The position numbers and the translations under genes were made by a program. Under the pieces are notes generated by a model. That model was not told where the DNA came from, did no database searches, and worked only from the letters and a program-made list of their open reading frames with translations. This document shows, one piece after another, positions 45,901-57,900 of a stretch of DNA of 64,000 nt. Each line of letters starts with the position of its first letter. Position 1 is the first letter of the stretch. Source of the stretch: Todiramphus chloris collaris (Eukaryota > Chordata > Aves > Coraciiformes > Alcedinidae); the NCBI GenBank assembly GCA_025345505.1, contig JANVCC010000022.1:32649602-32713601 (forward strand), in the 5' to 3' direction.

Positions 45901-48900
45901 TGTTTTGGACACCACATTTTCAGACTGAACTTTCTTGTCCCTCTTCTAAGTTGTGAGCAAAGTTCAGTGATCAGAGTCCAGAAAAGCAATCTACAGGCCA
46001 AAAAAAATTAGCCCAATGAGGATGAAAGCAGTTGAAAGGGACTGAACATCCCTCCAAAAACATAAAAAGAGCTGCAAAGATTTAATGTGTGCCACACATC
46101 TGTGGACCAGAAAAAAAAAAAAAGCAGGAAGCAGCTCAAACTACAGCAAGGAAGATTGAGAGCAGAGGTTAGGAAAGGTTTTGTCTAATGGAGAGAAAAG
46201 CAGAGAAGCTGTGCCAGTGGTCTTGAGAGCCTGCAATCTCCATCACCACAGCAACTAGGACAAGCACCCATGAAAAATAACACAGTATAGGTAGATCCTG
46301 TATCTCTGAGCACAGGACCTTACACTTTTCCAGTTGCACTGACCACTATAAAAACCAGTACTTCCATCCTTTGCTGGGCCAAGAACAATACTGTAGGGAA
46401 GAGGCTGTGGCTATCATCAGTCTTTTCCTTCTCTGTAGGGGCAACTAACGCACGTCATTAACTGTCTCAAAGAGCAACACAGTCTCTCAACTATAAGATC
46501 AAGACAGTCCATTTAAACCAGCTTTATTCAGTGAAGCAGAGCACAGACATAAGACTCTTAATAGACATACAAGTTAAGCATTTAAGAATGCATTTGCCAC
46601 GTTGTAACACAAACCTGGAGTATTAAAGTTGGTTTTCACTCCAGTACCCTGATACTGAAGTGCAATTCTAACTTTGAAGTCAAGCTTGTATCATTTCAAT
46701 ACTTTGCCTGCTCCAAACTAAAGGCAATTTTACACACACAGACAAAAGTCTCAAATAGGAGACAGACTTGACAATATGTTCCAACTATGAGAACAAGATA
46801 GCCCAAATCCAGTCTTTAGTGTAAGTGAAATAATGACTTAATGAATTCCCGATTAATTAACACGGGTTTAAATTTGACCAATTTTTAAATTTGACAGCAG
46901 GGCCTGTTCATACTACACTTCACCCCTCCCCTCCCCAAAAACTGTGAAATGTGAAAAAGCTCCACAATACAAGTGTTTCTAGTGTTCAAGGAGCTACTTC
47001 TAAAAAAAGGTAGCTTGGGAAAAAAAAAAAAAAAAAAAAATTTAAACCAAAAAACCAAAAAAAAAGAAAAATTAAAAAAAAAAAAAAAAAAAAAAATTGT
47101 AATCCATGATTCCCAAGAGAGCGCTTTCCTCATTCTATGACACTGAAAAAAAACCATTTTTTCTTTCAATGCATCCATTACAGGAAGGCAAATAAAAACA
47201 CCGTAGAAAACACAAAGAGAATGTAATACAAAATATATGGCCAGTTGCATTAAAGAAGACTCACTCCTCCAGTGCATTTCACTTAAAACCTGCCTCAGAA
47301 TGGGATACTGGATCTTGGGACCTGAAGTTGCTACAGGCCACAATTTCATATTGAACTCAACGCTGTTCAATACAGGAGTCAAACTTCAAGTGGCACTTTG
47401 CTTTAACTGCAGCCAGTATTCATGCTTCAGTTACTTACTCTTGTTAAGTCCATGCCAAGTTTCAGCTGAGACAAGAGGTGCAAGATAACACTGCGCTGAT
47501 CTTCCACCGCTCCTAGATCATCTTCTTTATCATCACAGATATCCTCCAGCTCCTCATCTGGATTTATTTCTTCAGGTTCCTGGAATAAGAACCATAAACA
47601 TCAGCTCAAGGATGTGACTGGCCAGACAATATCCAAAAAGGACATTGTACTGTATTTAGCTGTCCATGTATGAAAAAAGACTAAATAAACCCTGCAGAGC
47701 GCTACACAATGGAAACTACCCCCAAAGGTAAGCAACAGCTGAAGAATTTAAAGGGACACAAAGATAAGTCAGTGCAGATTTCATCTAGAGGATTCAGGCT
47801 AAGATTTCACACCATCTCTCACATGGGTCAGAACAAAACAAAGCAAAAAAAAAAGCAAGAACCAAGCTTAAAAACAAATACAACCTGATTTCCTCTAAGT
47901 ATTGTGAGCTAACAGAATGAGAAGCATCTAACACATGAAAATAGCAAAGCAAAAGCTAGCAGAACGTCCAACCACGTCAGTAACACCACTCCAACATGAA
48001 AGGCTTTCCCAGACTGCCATCATTACTCCAAAGGCTGTAGCAAAGGGTAGTTCCTGGTTACTTGCTTACTGTGGTGCCCCACGACAGCAATCAACGTACC
48101 TACAGGCGAGGCTGCTCGGGCGTTAGCAGTGCTGCTGCTTGTGCCCATACATACCAGCGAAGAAGAGAGCTATAGCATCTTGGAGTAGTTTTATAAACAC
48201 AACAAGAGAAAGCCCACACGTACACAGAACTACACGCTCTGGTTGTCTCTTAGTGGGACTAAACCAGCCCACCAGACCAGCAGAAGTTATCTCAGCACTG
48301 TTATAACAACCACCACCCCGCAAGCACCATTTTAACAACCATCACCCAGAAACATTTGGTGCTTCAGGTGGAAAGGATGGTGGTATCTCTGGGGCTTTGC
48401 ACATCATCCTCCCAGGGCAAACAGCATGCGGGAGGCAGATGCAGAGGGGAGAGGCTCCGAATGCCACAGGAGGGCAGCAATAAGCACCTGCCTGAGCAAA
48501 GCCCTTTGTCCTGGAGCAGCTGCCTTAGCTCAAGGCACATTTGTGAACACTCCACAACCAAAATCAGGGAGCCAAGCCCTCACACTGAGATCAAAACCCG
48601 AGGAATATTAAAGTATCACACAGGTGAGTGCCTTCCAAGGATGCTACCCTGTTCTGCTATCATAAATACAGGAGCTGAAAATAAAGGAGAGTGATAAGAC
48701 TAGTCATAGCCCAAATACATTAAGCACTTGAACTGTAACTTGCTTAAGTATTAGAAGGAAGGAATTAAGTGATTTATTAGAAAGCACCTTATTTTGGTTT
48801 ATGTTTTTTTGTTTGGGTTGTTTTTGTTTGTTTTGGTTTTTGGGGTTTTGTTTAACTTAGTAGCAACTACTGTGATCCATTAAAAAAAAAGCTATAGCAA

Positions 48901-51900
48901 CTGAAAAAACTTTCCTTTTCAATTTTGCTGTAAGATAGCACAGTGCCATTGTAGAGACATTGTCCTGGTTTGAGTGAGAACAGAACTAACTCTGCTCAGT
49001 GATTTTACTTCTCCGCTCAGTTCTAACTAACTGCACTGTCTGACGTTAGCAGCCTGTTCTCACAGGCAGTGTCTGCTTCCAGCAGGGATAACACCCCATG
49101 GTTAGAGTTAGTACCAAGGATTGGTATGCAGACCCAGGCCACTGCTGGGTCTTGTGTGCCATGTTGGGGGGTGCAGAAAGTGAAAGGCTGCGCCTGCAGG
49201 GAGGAGCGGACAGGACGGGTGACCCCAAACTGACCAACGAGGGATTCCAGCCCATCTATGGCATATTCAGTATAAAGGGATCAGGAGGGTCTCGCCCCTC
49301 TCTTTGCCCTCTCGGCCTCCTTTGCCAGCTTTGCTTAGCTTGGCTCGAGCCCTCTTTCGGTTTCTTCCTCAGAGGACTTGAGGATGACTGTCTCTTCTGC
49401 TGTCAATCCTGATCTGTGTGTTCCTGAATCCAGTATCAGAATCCAGCTCCTGAACACAGCTCCCATCTGCTGCTGGGCCCAGTCTGGGACTCCCCCAGTG
49501 TCTGTTACACAGCATCAGTGGTGACAGTGATAGAATTACCATCGCGGGGGTTGGGTTCAATACTGGCTTAGTATATATTTGTATATCTTGCTTTTTTTTT
49601 TTTTAATTATTATTATTGTCATGAAAGCTGTTCTAGTTTCCTTTTCTAATCGCTCAGTCTCTCTCCCTTATTCCCTTTCTCTTCCCCTCTGGGGAGGGAG
49701 GGGGGTTAACAGAGAACGGCTGTTAGAGGTCTGAGGGGCCACCCTGACCCTAAATCATGACAGACATACAACAGTACATTATCTTTTCAGAAGGATACAG
49801 TCTCATCCAAACAACTGTGTGAAATCAACTGGTATAAAAAGAAAGTAATTATGATTTTTTTAGCTTAGCCTTATCATAATCCCTGCTGGATTTTTACTTT
49901 AGTGTTTTGCATTTCAAATCAATTTTGACAGTTGTAATGATACAGGCTGCAGCTGTATTTCAAATATGTTAAGCCATCCTGAAGTCAAGTGATGAGAGTT
50001 GCTCAGATTAAGAAAAACAGATGCAGCAAGAGCTAGAGAAGAACGATGGGGAGATTTACTATCTGTAAACGGGCAATTTTGCCTTTTGTCTGCATTGGCA
50101 GTTCTTAAACCTATTTTGAGAGTGTCATGAATTCTGGTTAGGTTGTTTTTGCACTTCAGTGTCCACTTGTTTGAGACCAAAATACACGGGAACACTACTT
50201 ATTTCAACACCTTGCATTACCATCCCAATTGGCTCCTTCCACTTGACAGCTGGTTACAGAAAGCAGCAACAATTTATTGAAAAAGCAAGGAAGAAAGTTT
50301 CATTTACTGCAACTGTACTCACACTCCTCCTCCAACACAGCTAACCAAAAAGTGAGAGAAGAGCTGTCATTAAATCATTGTCACACAGGACTGAAACATA
50401 TACAGACATTCCTCAAAATAATTCCCCACAGAAACAAGATGTTCACATTACCTTACCCTTGTTAGCTGGCAAGACTCTGCAATGGACTGTTCTTCTCTGA
50501 CAGATGCTGGCTTGTTTATCTCTGCTGGGAAATTCTGAGCTGCTCCATTTTTGAAGTGGTTTGCCAGAGATATCTTCGGTTCCAGCCAACTGATCGTTGT
50601 TCCTGAAGCAAAAGACAGTTTGCGCTGAAACTTGCTCATCCTTTGAGAGGTCAGCAAATAGCTGTTTTCACAGAAGAGCTACTTTTTTAGGGAATAAGCT
50701 AAAGCAGCCAATTCCTCCTGCAGCCAATAAACAAAGGTGGTGCAATGGGACACCCCCTTCAGCGATCATTAGCACAACCACTGCGATTGGAGAGCTGCAA
50801 TACAGGCAGCTTGGACTGGTGAAACTAGTTGGTGTCATGAAAGGTGTAATCAGACACTACAGGAAGAACCCAGTGTCACGGGAATGTTAAGTAACCCCTA
50901 CAATTTTCTTTAACTGGTACCAAAATAAAAGCCCACCGCTTCGCTCCTCAAACCCAGATCAGTTCTAGACTAAAAAAAGCTACAGCAGAAAAAGTTTTGT
51001 GGCCAGTGTTTTCCCCAGAGAGGGCACTGGTGTTTTCTCAGCTGCAAAGAGTGCAAGCACATGCTATTGAATAAATAATAGTTGCTTTAAAAAAAAGAAA
51101 AAAAAATAGCAACAACAAAAAAAAACCCTGCAGGGCTTGGAAAGCTGTTACACACTTGATTCCAGCATCTCTAGTTACTCCTAGCTAGTTTATCAGAACA
51201 GATCAGGTTCCTCATTAATAATACAAATGTTCCATCCTTTTTCAAAGGCTAATAAATGTACAGGTGATTCCAACCAGTTTTTACTGAAGAAGACCCAAAA
51301 AGACACCATCTTGGCTGGGTTGCAAACACAGACATTATTAGGAAGCCTGTATTTCTACCACCCCACAGCAGTTGCCTGTGCTTAGGAACCTACACTGAGG
51401 TGCCTGTTGTCTCTTCCAATACGATACATAATCCTTTATTTCCAGACCTCTGCTACATGGAACTAGGTCACATCCTCAACCACAACAGGCAGAGTAAGCT
51501 TGGTTCAGATAAACAGCAGCATTTCCACCAGGAAAATACTGGAGCAGAAAAAGGTCCAGCTTTACTAATAGGACAAGACAACTTTTTGCACAGCAACAGT
51601 TTATTTTCATCAAGTCTATTACTCATGAATCCATTACACAGTAAGAAACAAGAATACCTCAGAAGTTTAAGCTGTTTAATAGAAATTTCAAAGAAGACTA
51701 AAAATAAGATGCTCAGAATATCACACTTACCTGTTTGAAAAGGGTTTACCCATCTTTAAAAACTCTTCCTGATACCTGCTTTCTAAGCTGTAACTTTCAA
51801 CAAAATCATCTCTATTTGTATGTTCTTGGCTGCATGCAGTCTATACTCACTGCCTCTATAGTAGCTTGAATTTAACATGTAGCCTCCCTTTTATACTCCC

Positions 51901-54900
51901 TACTCAGCTGCTTTTACAATAACTTTATTTGTAAGCTTTGTTTAATTTTCACTGTTTAATCCTAGGAGATTTGTTGTTGTGGGTTTTTTTTTTTTCCAAG
52001 TGATGTGAGCTACCAGTTGTGGTTTAACCTTTGTGAGTGGACAGGGTACCATCTTAATACTTCTGTTGCACTGGCAGATCATATTCAAATCTTCTCTTGA
52101 CTATTTTGGGTAGGCACAAGTGATTATCTTTACTTGTGATGTCCTCCCCTAAAAGTCTTCACCTTATTTTATTTAATTTTTTTTAAACAGTTTTCAGCAC
52201 TTCCCTTCTGCTACAACACAGACCTCTCAGTCTGTAGTCTTTACTTTCCCCATTTTTCTTCAAGAGCTGCAAATTGTTATTGCAATTCGACTTTATCATT
52301 AGCACAAAATCACATTGAGCTTTTAGCTGGACAGGTTAAAAATTTTTAAAAACCCAACAAAACCAAACTATATAGTTTTAATAATTTTATACATTTTTTT
52401 CTACCTCAGAAGCTAAAGTAATTACACAGCTCTGAAATAATACCACTGGCAAAGCAAGTACCACAAGTATGATAGGAATATGGGAAAGAAAAGGTAAGAC
52501 AACTTATGAGTGTACTTTGCTACATAGTTGCCATATCTACCCTATCTGTTGTGTAAGAGAAGCAGATGAGTATCCTCAAAAGTTTTTTGCCACAAGAAGA
52601 AGGGAAAAAATTCACAGTAAGGTGCAAAAAACTTGACAAACAGGAGAGAACACATTCAGTTCCATACACTGCACTCAGATTAGGTGGAATGATTCTGCTA
52701 AGCACCTGCTTGCATAGAAGTGACCAATTGCACAGACAGCAGCATATTTCTCTGCTGTCTGAGTATGCCTCCTATTCCACACCCATTAGTTTGAGGGGGG
52801 TTCCTTAAGAATGGTTTTGTTTTGCTGGTGGGGTTTTTTTGGTTTGTTTTGTTTGGTTTTTGTTTCATTTTTTGTTTGGGTGTTGTGTTTTGTTTTCTTT
52901 TTTTGTTTGGTTGTTGCTGTGGTGTTGTTTCTTTTTACCTTTACCCAGTTTTCATTTGCCTACAAATCTGTTCTAGCCTCAGAATGGAATGCAACACTTA
53001 ATCTTAGCCCATGTTTTAGACTAGGATGGTAACTCAAAACAAGAATACTGATACATAAACAGTATTAATAATAACCCCTGCAATCACAGAGCTTTGTAGT
53101 TTAATGCTTAACTAGAAATGAAAGATAAACACAAAAATGCTTATAATAGGTATTCAGTGTGTAAAAAAAAAACTCAAAAAAGCATGACATTTGACAGAGC
53201 TGTACTGGATACCACATACCCTAGCATCTGCCATCCTATAAACTTCCCCCTCTACTATTACTCTTACTGAGTGGCCAGTTCCATTCCAAAGGCAGCCTTC
53301 TTGCTGTGGTGCCTCATGTACTTTATTCTGCTGTGAGATGCTCCACAAGGATGAGATGTTACATTTATGCAGCTGCTGCCACAAACTTTTGGACAACATA
53401 AACAACTGAAAAAACCCACACATGTATAGATCCCTACCCAACACCAGCAAGTCAGGCTCTGGAAAACTCACAAGAAACCAGGCATTTGGCACTCTTCTCT
53501 GCCCATATGAAACTGTACTTAGAGGAACAAACATTTTTACAAGGAGAGGATTCATATTTGTTACAGAGTTCTGTTTTTTGTAAGCATCTATACCCACCTG
53601 CTGGTAAGGATCCCTTTTGTTGAGAAGCATGTTGTAACTGGAGAATGTGGAAACAGTCATTTAAGCAGTTCATGGTTGCCATGGAAGTTGCTTTGAGCAT
53701 TAACAGGTCTTGATCCAAGGATGTAAGGTGACCGGAGACAGGAAGGCATTCTATGCTCCTGATCAAGTCTCTCTGCTGGCCCTCAGCCTGAGACATCATC
53801 TGTCAAACAAACCAGTCATTTATCAGGTGATGGAAGTGTCACGCGATAGGTGTCTAGCTGCGCGCACAGTAGATCCCCATCATTTTTTGTCAATAAAACT
53901 AAAAGTAATAGATGTATGTAAAGTTAACTGCCATTTTTTTCCTCTTGATGCAGCTATTGAAGGAGTCATTAAACACAGGATGAAATTCTTATAGCAATAC
54001 ATAGCATCTTATTAACAAGCAAAAGAATATCAAAGCGACTTCATAAAAAAGCAAAGAGGAATTTGAACATGATACTTGCTGCAGTAAATATCAAACACTT
54101 TCACACGAGGTTGATAGGTACTGGGGAAGAAAAAGCCTCCCACACACTCTAGGGCAATTAAGGTCTGTGCTCTGCGCAGCCTGCAAGAGGATCTTTGAGG
54201 TACTATTCATGGATATCAAGATCTTTTCACTCCCTAAAAAAGAGATGCAGCACTTTAAATGAAAAGACCTGTACCACTCAGGTTGGTTCAAACCATACAG
54301 GATTTTCACTGACTTCCCCTCACTGCTGCCACACTTAGGATCACTATCTCATCAATTACTTTGCAGAGGGGGAGGAAGAAACAGCTATATTTTCATCTTC
54401 ATTATGTGTTCAAATTACTGCTTTCCTGTTGTACTTGTCCCACTTGCTCTCCCAAGCTCCCTTCCCCTTTCCCAGAGGTAAGCACCTCTACACCACAGAA
54501 GCAGCAACAGCACATTTGCCTGCAAGAGGCACAGCAGCAAAGCACACCAGCCATCAAGCAGCAAACTGTGGTCTTCCAAAAACTTATGTACTTTCCTCTT
54601 TATACTCACAGACACAAAGTATTGCCTGACTTTGAACCACAGGGATAAAAGCAAACTTATGTGTGTGCTAGTTTCTTGTTGGGGGAGGTACAACAAACAG
54701 CATTAACGTAACTGGACAGCACTGTGATGAGATCATTAACACATTCTGGCAGTTAAGCTTAACATAAAACCAGATGGATTTAGCAGAGCAGAAGAATTTC
54801 TTTAAAGAATCTGAGATGAGTTCACGCATTTAACTGCTATGGCACTACTTATTAACTCAACAATACTAGCAGTATCTGATTTTTTTTTCCAGTACCTTTG

Positions 54901-57900
54901 CCTGCAATCCCTTCCAAGAACTGCTTTTAAGGTTTTGTGCAACAAATACTTAGGCAACATGTATTCATCCACGCTTATGGTATGTGGTATTTGAACATTT
55001 TAGGGCTTGGCTCCATAGCATGCTATGGTGTGAATTTACAGAGCACTGGCTCTTTGGAAGTGAAGCTGCAGCATGTCCCAAGAGCAACAGGGCAGAGAGC
55101 TAGTAAGCAAACCAGCAAGTTTCTATGCAAACACACCAGCTGCTATCAGAAAATAAGTCACACCTTATTTTCTACCAGTTATGAATGTGATAGAATTCTG
55201 TGTGCAAGTTCCCCCCCCTCCCCCCTCAATATTTTTTAAAGCTCTGCTGGATTTAAAAAAAGGAGATACACAGATAATTAGTTGCCAAATCACCACAACC
55301 CTTCTGGTGATCTGCAGTCTTAGCAGTTTTCTCTGTGGTAGCACACAAGCTATCAGGGTTCCACCATCAGGACGGACAATAGGTCAAGCCATGCTCTCTA
55401 TTCAGCACTGAAGTTCAAATTGGCACAACTCCCCTCAGATTTCTCTCTCTCTTTTTTTTTTTTTTTTGGGTGGGTGGGGGGAGAAACAGAGCCCAGGAAG
55501 GAAAAAGCCCTCTGATTAAATAAAAAAAGGTCACCATGCAGCAGATCCACAGATCCTTTGAAAAAAAAAAGTTCTTCCCACAACTTCTCCAACTGAATTT
55601 GTAAGCATTCAAGCTGTATCATGCTCAAGTGTAACAGGCATGAACTTGCCTTTTAAATATTTTAACTCTACAAAAAAAAAAAAAGTGGCATCGTATCCTA
55701 CAAGCCTTTTAGCTTCAAAAGGAAAGCAAACCACCTTTGACATTCATAAGAGGCATTATTACTTAGGATTCTTCATCAGTACAGGTCAAAAAAATCTTCA
55801 GTTAATAATTGTGCTGTGTCACTAAACTCAGTAACAATCAAAAGAGAACATTAATAGTTTTCTGTGCTCTTTGCAATGCCAAGAAAAATTGTGTATTGTT
55901 GCTGTTTTCATGTAGTAAGTAGGAAAGTGCAAGTACTATTTAAGTTTGCCATATGCTCCAATTGTTGCACCACAGTAGTAAGTTTATCACAAGTGAGACG
56001 TAACTCGATGAATCAAAGTGAAAAGCAGCTACCTATAAAGCTTCATTTCAAAAATTAATTTGGAAGACAAACTTCTGTTTCAGAAGATAAAGCAGATGAA
56101 CCAACTCATAAAAACCAGAAGCCACAGAAATGGCAGCTGAAGTTTTCCTGGGTACCTGACAGGAGTTCACATGTTTTTGCATTAGCACTAGAGGAGACAT
56201 TGCTGCTGTTGGAGGATATGAGCAGAACAGCATTTGATTTAAGTCAGGAACAATGACAATGGTACCACACCATACCAAGTATTTTTCAATGCCCAGCTTC
56301 CCAGGGATGGACTTACCACAATGCTCAGTCATGTATTTTAAGGTTAATGACACTCACTTCTGTCCCAGTTTATCTAAGTTCAATTTCTACCCATTTCTGC
56401 TTCCTAGATACTTATTTGTTATATTAAAAAGCCTTCCACTAGAAATGTATTTTTGCCGTGAAATGTATCACACTACACTAATTAGAATTCTAGGATTAAA
56501 ATATTCATTAATATCAATACTACTACTAAGTAACAGAGGTTTGCAAGTCAGCAACAAATTTTGCTTTAGTATTATCTACAGATTTGCATGGTCTACCCTG
56601 TAAATATTCACAAGCTTAAACAAACAGTAGTCAGTCCCTTCTGTCAGTAAAGAAAAACACAATACACCTGAAAGCACAGTGAAAAAAGCATGCTTCTGAA
56701 TTGCTACTTTTATTTTGCTCTCTATTCAGTCACAGCTATCCCTAGACAATTTGGCTACATGAATAAGCACAACAAAGTGGGTCTAGCATTCTTAAACATC
56801 AATCATGGCCAATTTCTCCTTAGTTACAGGAAACACAAGTACAGTTTAGTCAATACTTCCATAGCTTGACATGGGAAGAAAACAGTATGTGATGTTGTGC
56901 TTTCTTAAGAGTGTTCCCTCATCACCTGTACTGCTAGGACTTGCAAGGATAAGAACATTCAAAGTTCTACCTTGAGCATCAGGATGCTATTCAGAGTACA
57001 AAAGTCACAGAATGTACATGACACCTTTCTACAATTAGCCAAGGCAAGCCACTTATCCTCACACAGCTATGCAACAACAGCTCAGGACATGCTACTGACA
57101 ATATATCCATCCAAGAACAGCAGGATTCTCCACAACCTTATAAATAATAGGACAGGTCTTTCAAAATATTGTAAGGTAATTTAAAGAATACTAACCTCTC
57201 TAACATCTACAAGGTGATCTGGCTGCATAATAGGAACTCTTTTTCCAGTTGGCAGTCTGTGATGTCCAACGTTGAAAAAGGAAATTGCATTTTGACTGGG
57301 TCTTCTTTGCACACCAGGAGAGTTGGCACTTCCTTGGGATGCAAGGGAGAAGCTGCGAGATTTCAGAGGAGGGTTGTTCTAGTGAATAAATAAGCATATA
57401 GAGAAACATTCACAATTAATTCCTAATAACCAGCAAATATTCTAACTTGAAAGACACGGTAGAACTTATTTTTTACATAGCAAGGACAAAGTCCTCAATG
57501 TAAGAGTGGCAACTACTAAATAAATATTTGTACTGTCTGCTAACAGTTGCCCCGTTTTATACTGTAATTATGAACAGCCTGTGAAAGAAGATTGATCAAT
57601 ATGTATCACTTCACTGACTTGAAAATTAGTCCTTGATCTGCAACACTACTAGAAACAGATCCTGCAAGGACAGAGCTCACATTTAAGAGAATGGGATTTC
57701 ATTTAGAACTATTAATTGAATTTCTCTTACAATAAAGCCAGCTACAAGACATTGAGCTGACCTTAAAAGCAAGGATTTATTCAGGTATCAGAGTAAGCAT
57801 TGTGGTAATCAGGAAGTCCTTTAACATACACTATATTTGCAACCAATACATGGTTAGCAAATAGAAGCAACAACCCTCGGACACGGTGTCGAGGGACTGG

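Larger units (their letters stand above)
47580..50456 (-). other. OSBPL11 intron
   Basis: 2.9 kb containing the solo LTR at 48961-49762 and a T/G-rich patch at 48795-48855. Confidence 0.85.

Noticed and set aside
46885-47382. 165-codon minus frame with Phe runs
   Set aside because: Produced by the poly-A tract at 47020-47096 inside an OSBPL11 intron.
49098-49412. 104-codon plus frame
   Set aside because: Lies within the solo LTR, which is non-coding.
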